From: Candidatus Nitricoxidireducens bremensis
GTDB taxonomy: Bacteria > Pseudomonadota > Gammaproteobacteria > Burkholderiales > Rhodocyclaceae
Direction: 5' to 3'
Length of the DNA: 64,000 bases
Assembly (NCBI GenBank): GCA_030247725.1
Contig: JAOTRT010000003.1
Location: 124,001 to 188,000 of the forward strand
Shown here: positions 44,008 to 52,211 of the stretch, one piece after another
Layout of the letters: every line of letters starts with the position of its first letter
Numbering within the stretch: the stretch's first letter is position 1
The notes under the pieces: generated by a model
Databases searched by the model: none
The model's input: only the letters and a program-made list of their open reading frames with translations
What the model was told of the DNA's origin: nothing
Program-made: the position numbers and the translations under genes

Positions 44008-45215
44008 ACCTTCACCGGCTTCACGCGGCTCGCCGCCAGCTTGGCGCGGGCGCGGGCCTCGTCTGTGGTGTCGGCGTTGGCCACGGCCACCCCCATGCGG
44101 CGCTTCTTGAAGCTCTCGGGCTTGCCGAACAGGCGCAGGTCCGACTCGGGCACCTGCAGGGCCTCGGCGGCGCCATCGAAGGCGATGCCCTTTTCCTCCA
44201 TGCCGCCGTAGATCACGGCCGAGGCGCCGGGCCGGCGCAGGGCCGTGTCCACCGGCAGCCCGAGGATGGCGCGGGCGTGGAGCTCGAATTCCGACAGGCG
44301 CTGGGTCGCCAGGGTGACGAGGCCCGTGTCGTGGGGCCGCGGGCTCACCTCGGAGAACCAGACCTCGTCGCCCTTGATGAACAGTTCGACGCCGAAGATG
44401 CCGCGCCCGCCGAGATTGCCGGTGACCTGGGCGGCGATGGCGCGGGACTTCTCCAGGGCGGCTTGCGACATGGCCATGGGCTGCCAGGATTCCACGTAGT
44501 CGCCATTCACCTGCACATGGCCGATGGGCTCGCAGAAGAAGGTCTCCACCTGGCCCGAGGCGCCGACGGCGCGCACGGTGAGCTGGGTGATCTCGTAGTC
44601 GAAGTCGATGAAGCCCTCGACGATGACGCGCCCGGCGCCAACGCGGCCGCCGGCCTGGGCGTAATCCCAGGCCTTCTGCACGTCCGCCGGCGCCTTCACC
44701 AGGGACTGGCCCTTGCCCGAGGAGGACATGACGGGCTTCACGATGCAGGGGTAACCCACTCCGTCACCATTGGCCCCGTCGATGGCGGCCTGCAGCTCGG
44801 CCAGGGAATCGGCGAACTTGTAGGGCGAGGTGGGCAGACCCAGTTCCTCGGCCGCCAGGCGGCGGATGCCTTCCCGGTTCATGGTCAGGCGCGCGGCGCG
44901 GGCCGTGGGAATCACCTCGGCGAGGCCCGCCTTCTCCACTTCCACCAGCATGTCGGTGGCGATGGCCTCGATCTCGGGCACCACCAGCTGGGGCTTTTCC
45001 TTCTCGATCAGGGCGCGCAGGGCGGCGCCGTCGGTCATGGTCACCACGTGGCTGCGGTGGGCCACCTGCATGCCCGGCGCATCGGCGTAGCGGTCCACGG
45101 CGACCACCTCGCAGCCCAGGCGCTGCAATGCGATAATGACTTCCTTGCCCAGCTCGCCGCTGCCCAGCAGCATGACGCGCGTCGCGGAAGGGGAAAGGGG
45201 GGTGCCGATGCGCAT
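44004..45215 (-). CDS. purT: Formate-dependent phosphoribosylglycinamide formyltransferase
   Basis: ATP-grasp enzyme of purine synthesis that makes formyl-GAR from formate, independent of folate. The 403-residue product starts [20 protein letters not shown]. It continues [40 protein letters not shown] (ATP-binding), [20 protein letters not shown] and [20 protein letters not shown], and ends with a small barrel. All these match PurT rather than PurK. Divergent from the flavin reductase gene with 46 bases between. Confidence 0.96.
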   Translation of the reverse strand: MRIGTPLSPSATRVMLLGSGELGKEVIIALQRLGCEVVAVDRYADAPGMQVAHRSHVVTMTDGAALRALIEKEKPQLVVPEIEAIATDMLVEVEKAGLAEVIPTARAARLTMNREGIRRLAAEELGLPTSPYKFADSLAELQAAIDGANGDGVGYPCIVKPVMSSSGKGQSLVKAPADVQKAWDYAQAGGRVGAGRVIVEGFIDFDYEITQLTVRAVGASGQVETFFCEPIGHVQVNGDYVESWQPMAMSQAALEKSRAIAAQVTGNLGGRGIFGVELFIKGDEVWFSEVSPRPHDTGLVTLATQRLSEFELHARAILGLPVDTALRRPGASAVIYGGMEEKGIAFDGAAEALQVPESDLRLFGKPESFKKRRMGVAVANADTTDEARARAKLAASRVKPVKV

Positions 45216-45261
45216 GGTGTCCTCCGATAACCGAAGCGGGCGATTCTAACGACAAAGACCC

Positions 45262-45780
45262 ATGACCACCCCCATCGAACCCCAGCAGTTCCGCGCCGCC
45301 CTCGGCCAGTTCGCCACCGGCATCGCCGTCGTCACCGCCGTCGGCGCCGACGGCCGCCCGGCCGGCGTCACCGTCAATTCCTTCGCCTCGGTTTCCCTCG
45401 ATCCGCCCCTGGTGCTCTGGTGTCTGGCCCACAAGGCGGCCACCATGTCCGTCTTCCAGGCAGCCGGCCATTACGCCATCAACATCCTCGCCGCCGACCA
45501 GGTGGAACTCTCCAACCGCTTCGCCCTGCCCCAGGCCGACCGTTTTGCCGGCATCGACTGGACGCCGGGCCTGGGCGGCGCGCCGCTGCTGGACGGCTGT
45601 TGCGCCCGACTCGAATGCCGCGCCGAAACCCGGTACGCGGGCGGCGACCACCTGATCTTCGTCGGCCGCGTCGAGCGCCTGGCGCGGGACGAACGTCCGC
45701 CCCTGATCTACCACGCCAGCCGCTACCGCGCCCTGACCGATCTGCCGGCTGCGCCGGATGTCGCCCAAACCCCCATGTAA
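45262..45780 (+). CDS. Flavin reductase-like FMN-binding protein
   Basis: A 172-residue split-barrel flavin reductase-like protein. The amino end has QFRAALGQFATGIAVVTAVG, then PAGVTVNSFASVSLDPPLVL (FMN-binding), FQAAGHYAINILAADQVELS and HLIFVGRVERLARDERPPLI. Members supply reduced FMN or FAD to monooxygenases or act alone. It is followed after 12 bases by an ABC binding-protein gene with a good ribosome site, and the two may be co-transcribed. No oxygenase partner is present nearby, so its role is open. Confidence 0.89.
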   Translation: MTTPIEPQQFRAALGQFATGIAVVTAVGADGRPAGVTVNSFASVSLDPPLVLWCLAHKAATMSVFQAAGHYAINILAADQVELSNRFALPQADRFAGIDWTPGLGGAPLLDGCCARLECRAETRYAGGDHLIFVGRVERLARDERPPLIYHASRYRALTDLPAAPDVAQTPM

Positions 45781-45792
45781 GGAGCAAGCCCC

Positions 45793-46947
45793 ATGGATCG
45801 GAAGAAAGCCCTGCGCGCCGCCGGCGCCCTGCTGATCGCCGCCTGGTCCCTGGCGGCGACGGCCCAGATCAAGGTCGGCGTCATCTACTCCGCCACGGGT
45901 CCCACCGCCGTCGTCGGCATCCCCCAGAAGAACACCGTGCCGCTGCTGCCGCGCCGGATCGGCGACGCCACCATCGAGTACCTCCACTACGACGACGCCT
46001 CGGACTCGACCCAGACCGTGCAGCTGGTGAAGAAGCTGGTTTCCGAGCACCGCATCGATGCCCTCATCGGCCCCACCGGCTCGCCCAACGCCATGGCGGT
46101 GTTGCCCTTCGTCGCCGAGCAGGGCATCCCCATGCTGGCGCCGGTCGGTACCACGGCCGTGGTGCTGCCCATGGACGAGAAGAAGCGCTGGGTGTTCAAG
46201 ACCACCCAGAACGACGGCCTCATCGCCGAAGCCCTCATCGCCCACATGAAGAAGACCGGCGTGAAGACCGTCGGCTTCATCGGCTACAACGATCCCTACG
46301 GCGAGTCCTGGCTCAAGGAATTCTCGGCCCAGGTGCAGAAGGCGGGCATCCAGCTGGTCGCCACCGAGCGCTATCTGCGCACCGACCAATCGGTGACGGC
46401 CCAGGCCATCAAGCTGATGGCCGCCAGGCCCGACGCCGTCCTCGTCGCCGGCACCGGCGGCCCCGCCGTGCTGCCCCACGCGACGCTGGTGGATCAGGGC
46501 TACAAGGGCAAGATCTACCAGACCCACGGCGCCGCGACACCCGACTTCATCCGCCTCGGCGGCAGGAAGGTGGAGGGCGCCTTCATGGCGGCGAGCCTGA
46601 TGCTGGTGCTCAACGAGATTCCCGCCAGCCACCCGTCGAAGAAGATGGCCCAGGGCTACATCGCCGCCTACGAGCAGATCCATGCCGCCAAGCCGGCCAC
46701 CTTCGGCGCCAACGTCTATGACGCCGGCCTCCTGCTGCAGAAGACCGTGCCTGAGGCCCTGAAGAAGGGCAAGCCCGGCACGCCGGAATTCCGCGCCGCC
46801 CTGCGCGACGCCCTCGAACAGGTGAAGGAATTCGTCGCCACCCAGGGTGTGTACAACATGTCGCCCCAGGACCACTCGGGCTTCGACGCCCGCGGGCGCG
46901 TCATGATGACCCTGAAGGACGGCGCCTGGCGGCTGGTGGCCGACTGA
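45793..46947 (+). CDS. ABC transporter substrate-binding protein, branched-chain amino-acid type (orphan)
   Basis: A 384-residue periplasmic binding protein of the Leu/Ile/Val type. It has a cleavable signal peptide (residues 1 to about 24: two Lys, a hydrophobic core, ATAQ), then IKVGVIYSATGPTAVVGIPQ, DALIGPTGSPNAMAVLPFVA, VGFIGYNDPYGESWLKEFSA and YDAGLLLQKTVPEALKKG. AAGGAG precedes the start by about nine bases. No permease or ATPase genes flank it. Family relatives carry amino acids, aromatic acids or urea; the ligand is unknown. Confidence 0.91.
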   Translation: MDRKKALRAAGALLIAAWSLAATAQIKVGVIYSATGPTAVVGIPQKNTVPLLPRRIGDATIEYLHYDDASDSTQTVQLVKKLVSEHRIDALIGPTGSPNAMAVLPFVAEQGIPMLAPVGTTAVVLPMDEKKRWVFKTTQNDGLIAEALIAHMKKTGVKTVGFIGYNDPYGESWLKEFSAQVQKAGIQLVATERYLRTDQSVTAQAIKLMAARPDAVLVAGTGGPAVLPHATLVDQGYKGKIYQTHGAATPDFIRLGGRKVEGAFMAASLMLVLNEIPASHPSKKMAQGYIAAYEQIHAAKPATFGANVYDAGLLLQKTVPEALKKGKPGTPEFRAALRDALEQVKEFVATQGVYNMSPQDHSGFDARGRVMMTLKDGAWRLVAD

Positions 46948-46962
46948 GGACGGCGCCCGTCG

Positions 46963-47805
46963 TCAGGGATGCCCGTCGGCGATTGCGTCGGCGCCGGTGT
47001 CGAAGGCGCGCCAGTCCAGCAGGGGGACGACGCTCTGGTCTTCGAGCAGTACCAGCCCCGAGGTAGCCCGCGACGTGGCCTTGCCGGAACCGTGCTTGGC
47101 CCGCTCCGGCGGCACGACGACGATATCGACCACGCCGTCGGTGCCTAGGGCACAGGTGGCATCGCCCTCGGCGACGATGATGGCGACACGCCGCTGCAGG
47201 TCCACCACCAGTTGCCCGGCGGAATCGAACAGCTTCATCAGGGTCGCCAGCGTGGTATCGCGCGCCTGCTCGAAGGCGGTCAGGGCTTCGCTGCCCTGGC
47301 CCGCCTCCTTCATGCCCAGCAGCCGGTCGGCGAGGGCATGGATGGCGGCATGGGGCTGTTCGAACTGGCTCAGCAACAGGCCGAGCCGCCGGTCGTGGGA
47401 CTGGTAGGCATAGAACCACTTGCCGAAGGCGCATTCGCGGGGACTGCGGGCCTTGGCGAAGGGCACGCCGGTGCGGATGGAGTTTTCCAGGGCCGCCATC
47501 CAGTCCAGGTGGTCCTGGCGCCGCTGGGGCAGCATGGCCTGCATCTCGCCGTACTCGGCATAGAGGGAGGGCTGGCCCAGGGTGTCCCAGAGGGAGATGT
47601 AGCCGAGGGGTTCGCCCTCGAAGACGAAATGCTCGGCGGCATCGGCACCGGCCGAGGCGAAATCGGCCGGCATCGGCGCCACGTAGCGCACGTGACTCAG
47701 GGGGACGCCGAAGACCCGTGGGCCGAGACGGACGAGGAGGACTTCCAGGTCGCCGGAGGCCGGCGCCATTTCCCGTTGCACTGGTACCGGAACCGTCGGC
47801 TGCAT
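46963..47805 (-). CDS. CheW-like protein with an inserted CZB zinc-binding domain
   Basis: A 280-residue cytoplasmic protein that appears to be a CheW fold interrupted by a CZB domain. The outer halves look like CheW strands (LEVLLVRLGPRVFGVPLSHV at 20-39; SGLVLLEDQSVVPLLDWRAF near the end). The middle (about 95-215) has the CZB zinc ligands: His99 in QDHLDWM, Cys125 in CAFGKW, and His152/His156 in PHAAIHALAD. CZB domains elsewhere sense hypochlorite or zinc and regulate chemoreceptors or diguanylate cyclases. No chemotaxis genes are adjacent. The CheW part is called from pattern and is less certain than CZB. Confidence 0.8.
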   Translation of the reverse strand: MQPTVPVPVQREMAPASGDLEVLLVRLGPRVFGVPLSHVRYVAPMPADFASAGADAAEHFVFEGEPLGYISLWDTLGQPSLYAEYGEMQAMLPQRRQDHLDWMAALENSIRTGVPFAKARSPRECAFGKWFYAYQSHDRRLGLLLSQFEQPHAAIHALADRLLGMKEAGQGSEALTAFEQARDTTLATLMKLFDSAGQLVVDLQRRVAIIVAEGDATCALGTDGVVDIVVVPPERAKHGSGKATSRATSGLVLLEDQSVVPLLDWRAFDTGADAIADGHP

Positions 47806-47825
47806 GGCATGACCCGCAGAGTTGG

Positions 47826-47899
47826 TGGAGCGGGCGAAGGGAGTCGAACCCTCTTCATGAGCTTGGGAAGCTCAGGTAATGCCGTTATACGACGCCCGC
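47826..47899 (-). tRNA. tRNA-Gly (anticodon CCC)
   Basis: On the minus strand the 74-base gene folds as a cloverleaf: acceptor GCGGGCG with CGCCCGC, D arm with a short TATAACGGCA loop, anticodon stem TGAGC/GCTCA around TTCCCAA (anticodon CCC), and a T arm with GGTTCGACTCC. The discriminator T and an encoded CCA end complete it. It lies between the CheW-CZB gene and thiS. CCC reads GGG glycine codons. Confidence 0.96.
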
Positions 47900-47962
47900 G
47901 TTCGCCGCCATTTTAGGGGGGCTGCGCCGGGCTGGCAATTCCCCCGGTGTAAAATCGCCGCC

Positions 47963-48166
47963 ATGATCCAGGTCCAGATCAACGGCGAGAACCTCGCCCT
48001 TCCCCCCGCCACGACGGTCGCCGCGCTGCTGGAAGGCCGCGGCCTCGTCGGCAAGCGCGTGGCCGTCGAGCGCAACGGCGAGATCGTGCCGAAAAGCCGC
48101 CATGCCGAGACGGCGCTCGCCGCCGGGGACCGCATCGAAATCGTCGTCGCCGTCGGCGGCGGCTGA
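47963..48166 (+). CDS. thiS: Sulfur carrier protein ThiS
   Basis: A 67-residue ubiquitin-fold carrier that delivers sulfur as a C-terminal thiocarboxylate for thiazole formation. It begins MIQVQINGENLALPPATTV and ends AVGGG, giving the required Gly-Gly tail. It is followed by thiG after 18 bases. A TAAAAT box at 47950-47955 lies seven bases before the ATG, so the mRNA may start at or next to the start codon. No TPP riboswitch is seen before it. Confidence 0.94.
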   Translation: MIQVQINGENLALPPATTVAALLEGRGLVGKRVAVERNGEIVPKSRHAETALAAGDRIEIVVAVGGG

Positions 48167-48184
48167 ACTCCGCGAAAGAACGCC

Positions 48185-48979
48185 ATGTCCGCTACCCCCG
48201 ATTCCCTCGTCATCGCCGGCAAGTCCTACGGCTCCCGCCTGCTGGTCGGCACCGGCAAGTACAAGGATTTCGCCGAGACCCGCGCCGCCGTCGATGCCTC
48301 GGGCGCCGAGATCGTCACCGTCGCCATCCGCCGCATGAACATCGGCCAGGACCCGAACCAACCCTCCCTGCTGGACACCCTGCCGCCGTCCCAATACACC
48401 TACCTGCCCAACACCGCCGGCTGCTACACGGCCGACGACGCCATCCGCACCCTGCGCCTCGCCCGCGAGCTGCTGGACGGCCACAGCCTGGTGAAGCTCG
48501 AAGTGCTGGGCGACCCCAACACCCTGTTCCCCAACATGCCCGAGACGCTGAAGGCCGCCGAAGTACTGGTGAAGGACGGCTTCCAGGTCATGGTCTATTG
48601 CTCCGACGACCCCATCCAGGCCAAGCTGCTTGAAGGCATCGGCTGCGTCGCCGTGATGCCGCTGGCCTCCCTGATCGGCTCCGGCATGGGCATCCTCAAT
48701 CCCTGGAACCTCAAGCTCATCATCGAGGCGGCGAAAGTGCCCGTGCTCGTGGATGCGGGCGTCGGCACGGCCTCGGATGCCGCCATCGCCATGGAACTCG
48801 GTTGCGACGGCGTGCTCATGAATACCGCCATCGCCGGCGCCCAGAACCCGGTGCTCATGGCCGGCGCCATGAAGAAGGCCGTCGAGGCGGGCCGCGAGGC
48901 CTTCCTGGCCGGCCGCATGCCGAAGAAGTTCTACAGCGCGAGCCCCAGCTCGCCCACCAGCGGCCTCATCGGTTCCTGA
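48185..48979 (+). CDS. thiG: Thiazole synthase ThiG
   Basis: Condenses deoxyxylulose-5-phosphate, dehydroglycine and ThiS-thiocarboxylate to the thiazole phosphate of thiamine. The 264-residue TIM-barrel protein has [75 protein letters not shown] (active-site Lys region), [20 protein letters not shown] and [20 protein letters not shown]. The start is ATG 48185. The thiS-thiG-trmB order is typical of betaproteobacteria, here with one extra gene between thiG and trmB. Confidence 0.96.
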   Translation: MSATPDSLVIAGKSYGSRLLVGTGKYKDFAETRAAVDASGAEIVTVAIRRMNIGQDPNQPSLLDTLPPSQYTYLPNTAGCYTADDAIRTLRLARELLDGHSLVKLEVLGDPNTLFPNMPETLKAAEVLVKDGFQVMVYCSDDPIQAKLLEGIGCVAVMPLASLIGSGMGILNPWNLKLIIEAAKVPVLVDAGVGTASDAAIAMELGCDGVLMNTAIAGAQNPVLMAGAMKKAVEAGREAFLAGRMPKKFYSASPSSPTSGLIGS

Positions 48980-48986
48980 CGCGGCC

Positions 48987-49799
48987 GTGCGCTTCCTGCC
49001 GACGGTGCTGTGCGCCGCCCTGCTGGCGCTGCCGGTCCGCGCCGCGGAACCGCCGGCGGCCGACACCGCCGCCGAGCGCCTCGGCTACGCCTTCGAGTAC
49101 CCACGCGTCCTCGCCCAGCAGCGCATCTTCGGTCTCGCCCACGGTGTCGCCCTGCTGGCCGCCGCCTGCATGGACGTACCCGAATCCGCCGAAGCCGCGC
49201 AGCTCGCCTATAGCGCCTGGCGGCAACGCCAGCAGGAAGCCATCGACACGGCCACCGCGGAACTGTCCGCCTATTACCGCCCCGTCGGCAACGTGGACAC
49301 CGAATGGCAGGATGTGGCGAAGTTCATGCATCTGCGGGACGCCCTTCCCTATGAAGCCGCATCGCCGGAGTTGCAGGCCGCCTGTGCCACCCTGCCGGAG
49401 GCTCTCGCCAGGCCGCGCTACGACCTGGCGCAACAGTTCCGCCTGGAGGAGCTGATGGCCCGCGTCCTCGCCGCCGTCGACCTGGAGGCCCGCCACAAGT
49501 ACTGCCGGGAACGCTTCGACGAGGCGGCCCGCCGCGTCCACGAAGCCCGCTACGCCGTCTGGGGCGAGATCAACGATCCGCTGCGCCGCGAGGCCGAGGA
49601 CACCCTCGCCCGCGAGTGGCCCGCCGACGGCCCGGCGGCAAGCTACGCCGACTGGCTTGCGGAAGCCGTCGCCGCCATCCGCGTGGGCGGCTCCCGGCGG
49701 GATTGCCAACGCTTTTCCGCCACCCTGAAACAACCTGAAACGGCCCTGCGCAACGCCTTCCAGATGCCTCCCGCAGCCGCCGCCGGAAACACGAAATGA
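48987..49799 (+). CDS. Predicted secreted protein of unknown function
   Basis: I do not recognise the family. The 270-residue product starts with GTG at 48987 and a short Sec signal peptide (residues 1 to about 19, ending PVRAA). The mature protein is mostly helical and rich in Ala, Glu and Arg, with four or five Cys spread through it (AAACMDV, QAACATL, HKYCRER, RRDCQRF), which may form periplasmic disulfides. It begins seven bases after thiG and overlaps trmB by four bases, so it is made with them. Nothing else suggests a role in thiamine or tRNA metabolism. Confidence 0.75.
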   Translation: MRFLPTVLCAALLALPVRAAEPPAADTAAERLGYAFEYPRVLAQQRIFGLAHGVALLAAACMDVPESAEAAQLAYSAWRQRQQEAIDTATAELSAYYRPVGNVDTEWQDVAKFMHLRDALPYEAASPELQAACATLPEALARPRYDLAQQFRLEELMARVLAAVDLEARHKYCRERFDEAARRVHEARYAVWGEINDPLRREAEDTLAREWPADGPAASYADWLAEAVAAIRVGGSRRDCQRFSATLKQPETALRNAFQMPPAAAAGNTK

Positions 49800-50476
49800 C
49801 GACATCCGACAACCAACGCGCCATCCGCAGCTTCGTGCTGCGCCAGGGCCGCGTCTCCAGCGCCCAGGCCCGCTACCACGAGGAAGGCATGCCGCGCTGG
49901 GGCATTCCCTACCGCAACGCCCGCCTCGACCTGGACGCGACCTTCGGCCGGCGGGCGCCGCGCATCCTGGAAATCGGCTGCGGCATGGGGGAGACCACCG
50001 CCATCATCGCCGCGGCGAATCCGCAGAACGACTACCTCGGCATCGAGGTGCACACGCCCGGCGTCGGCTCCCTGCTCAAGGAGATCGCCGTGCGGGAACT
50101 GACCAACCTGCGCGTCGTCCAGCACGACGCCGTGGAAGTGGTGCGGGACATGCTGGCGGAAGGCTCCCTGGCCGGCATCCACATCTACTTCCCCGACCCC
50201 TGGCCGAAGAAGCGCCACCACAAGCGGCGCCTGATCCAGCCGCCCTTCGTCGCGCTGCTGGCCAGCCGCCTGGCCCCCGGCGGCTACCTCCACTGCGCCA
50301 CCGACTGGGAGGAGTACGCCCAGCAGATGCTGGAGGTGCTCGCGGCCGAACCGCTGCTGCAGAACACCGCCGCCGATTACGCGCCGCGGCCGGACTACCG
50401 GCCCCTCACCAAGTTCGAACAGCGCGGCAAGCGTCTGGGCCACGGCGTCTGGGACCTGATCTTCCGGCGCAACTAA
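49796..50476 (+). CDS. trmB: tRNA (guanine46-N7)-methyltransferase
   Basis: SAM-dependent enzyme that methylates G46 in tRNA variable loops. The 226-residue protein has [24 protein letters not shown] N-terminal sequence ([10 protein letters not shown]), the SAM motif [34 protein letters not shown], and the substrate motif [20 protein letters not shown] followed by [17 protein letters not shown]. Length and motifs are standard for TrmB. Its ATG overlaps the preceding secreted-protein gene. Confidence 0.95.
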   Translation: MTTSDNQRAIRSFVLRQGRVSSAQARYHEEGMPRWGIPYRNARLDLDATFGRRAPRILEIGCGMGETTAIIAAANPQNDYLGIEVHTPGVGSLLKEIAVRELTNLRVVQHDAVEVVRDMLAEGSLAGIHIYFPDPWPKKRHHKRRLIQPPFVALLASRLAPGGYLHCATDWEEYAQQMLEVLAAEPLLQNTAADYAPRPDYRPLTKFEQRGKRLGHGVWDLIFRRN

Positions 50477-50547
50477 GAACCCATTTCAGTTGCTCCATGA
50501 CGCTGTGCGTCTTCCGCGACGCATGAAACGGGGTGTTGCGGTGCGCG

Positions 50548-50647
50548 CCAAGGACGGCGGGTATCCGACTCCCTTCATGTCCTCCGGGCCGAAGGAGCAC
50601 CGGCCCTCCTCCTTGACTTCCGGGAGTCGGATACCCGCCATCCTTGG
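50548..50647. repeat. Inverted repeat, 26-base arms
   Basis: Arms 50548-50573 and 50622-50647 are reverse complements at 25 of 26 positions. They enclose 48 bases that contain a further partial stem. The size, near-perfect arms and intergenic location fit a dispersed palindromic element. A transcript would fold into a long hairpin downstream of trmB, which may terminate or protect the mRNA. Confidence 0.85.
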
Positions 50648-50697
50648 CTGGATACTTCGGCGGTTTGAGATGGCCAAACACCCACGGCGGCAACGGA

Positions 50698-50801
50698 TCG
50701 GGCCGGTGGGGTGCCCTGCCCCGCGTAAGTAAAGAAGGAGGAGCCGGCCGCAGGCCGGCGACGGGTGACATGGAGCGGGGCAGGGCACCCCGCCGGCCCG
50801 A
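50698..50801. repeat. Inverted repeat, 27-base arms with nested hairpin
   Basis: Arms 50698-50724 and 50775-50801 match as reverse complements at 26 of 27 positions. Inside the 50-base loop is a perfect 7-bp hairpin (50743-50749 with 50753-50759, three-base loop) and an AAGAAGGAGGAG run. The nested form suggests a structured element, not a simple terminator; no T-run follows on either strand. Confidence 0.85.
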
Positions 50802-50884
50802 GCGCCACCGACTGCCAATGCGAATGCCTGTTTCATCCTCAGTAGGCACCGGCGGATGCATTTCGGCCCGAACGGGCCTACACT

Positions 50885-52135
50885 ATGGGGATGTCCGAAG
50901 CCCACCCCCCGAATCCGGTTGGCGCTGACGGTACCCGGACTCCCTCCCGCGGTGCCGCAAGACCCATCATGTCGCCCCGCGGCGCCGCCCTGATCGACGG
51001 CAGCCACCACCTCGCCCCGGCCCTCAACGAAACCCTTTCGCGCATCCGGCAACTGGCCGGCGACGACGAATCGGTCATGCCCGGCGAGGAAATGACCTCC
51101 GCCCGGCTGGCGGAAGACCTGGAAAGCCTGCTGAAACGGGAACCCATGATCGGCGCGCTGATCCCGGCCGCCGCGGACCATCGCCAGTTGGCCCACATCG
51201 CCGCCACCCTGCCCCTGTCCGGACGCCTGGGCATCAAGCTGGCCCTCGCCGCCAGGGACCGCACCGAACTCTATCTCCACGGCCTGCGGGTGGCCTGTTG
51301 CTGCGGCGCCCTGGCCCAGCGCCTGCACCTGGCGCGCCACGAGGTGGCCGAGGCCGTCGCCGCCGGCCTGTTCCACGACCTGGGCCTGCTCTATGTGGAC
51401 CCGGCCCTGCTGGAACCCGGCCTCCGCCTCGATCCCCGGCAGCGCCACTACCTGGACGTGCACCCGCTCACGGGCTACCTGATACTGGAGAGTGAATCGG
51501 CCTGGCACCCGGTCGTCAGCACCGCCGTCATGGAACACCACGAACGCATGGACGGCAGCGGCTACCCGCGCGGCCTCTCCGGCAGCCGGCTCGGCGAACT
51601 GGGCCAGCTGCTGGCGGTCGCGGAACTGACGGCCAGCCTGCTCGCACCCGGGGCGCCGGCCCTGTCCTGGCTGCGCCTGGGCGTGGTGCTGCGCCTGAAT
51701 GCCGAGAAGCTCAACCGGGACTTCGTCCATTGCATGCTGACCGCCATCCCTCCCGGCGAAGCGCCGCACGCCGGCGCGGCGGACCTGGGCGGCGCCATCG
51801 AGAACATGGTGGACATGGCCATCGCCTTCGAGAGTTGGAAGGCCATACGCGCCGCCCTGCCGGCGGCGGCGCTGACCGACTTCATCGGCCATCGCATGGA
51901 CCATCTCGGCCGCAACCTGGCCGATGCCGGCATCGACCTGGACTTCTGGCAGGAAATCGACGCCGACCTGGAAGGGGATGCGATCTCCCTCAACGAAATC
52001 TGCGTGACGGCGCGGGAAGGCCTGCGGCAATTGATCGACATCGCCGACGAAACCCGGCGCCGCTGGACGGGACATCTGCCCGTGGTGCCATTGGCAGCCG
52101 CCTGGGTCGAGGACATCGAGGGGCTGTCCCGGTAA
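50885..52135 (+). CDS. HD-GYP domain protein (putative cyclic-di-GMP phosphodiesterase)
   Basis: A 416-residue cytoplasmic protein. Residues 1 to about 120 are not recognisable and start with a Pro/Arg-rich stretch that may be untranslated if a later ATG (50891 or 50969) is used. The HD-GYP domain (about 135-270) has [16 protein letters not shown] with the HD pair, [14 protein letters not shown], and [16 protein letters not shown] with the GYP motif, followed by [17 protein letters not shown]. All key residues for c-di-GMP hydrolysis appear present. The C-terminal 130 residues are helical. A hybrid kinase gene follows 76 bases downstream. Confidence 0.88.
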   Translation: MGMSEAHPPNPVGADGTRTPSRGAARPIMSPRGAALIDGSHHLAPALNETLSRIRQLAGDDESVMPGEEMTSARLAEDLESLLKREPMIGALIPAAADHRQLAHIAATLPLSGRLGIKLALAARDRTELYLHGLRVACCCGALAQRLHLARHEVAEAVAAGLFHDLGLLYVDPALLEPGLRLDPRQRHYLDVHPLTGYLILESESAWHPVVSTAVMEHHERMDGSGYPRGLSGSRLGELGQLLAVAELTASLLAPGAPALSWLRLGVVLRLNAEKLNRDFVHCMLTAIPPGEAPHAGAADLGGAIENMVDMAIAFESWKAIRAALPAAALTDFIGHRMDHLGRNLADAGIDLDFWQEIDADLEGDAISLNEICVTAREGLRQLIDIADETRRRWTGHLPVVPLAAAWVEDIEGLSR

Positions 52136-52211
52136 GCTGCGGGAACGGCAACCGATTGGAGAACACGATGGCTTCCAGCCGCCCGACGACGCATCCGGCG
52201 AAGGCGGCCCC

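Larger units (their letters stand above)
50477..50884. other. 408-base intergenic region filled by inverted repeats
   Basis: No gene is supported here. Short open frames on both strands are by-products of the repeats. The stretch holds two large inverted repeats (listed separately), a GGCCCG-AA-CGGGCC hairpin at 50865-50878, and a TACACT at 50879-50884 just before the next ATG that could serve as a -10. It begins right after the trmB stop and ends at the HD-GYP gene. Confidence 0.7.

Noticed and set aside
47900..47962. Possible TPP riboswitch before thiS
   Set aside because: Too short and without the conserved CTGAGA or ACCTGA elements; only a possible -10 is seen.
50490..50732. Small plus-strand frame in the repeat region, and longer minus-strand frames across it
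   Set aside because: They arise from the two inverted repeats and GC-rich flanks. No ribosome site or domain. Such frames are often mis-annotated as hypothetical proteins.
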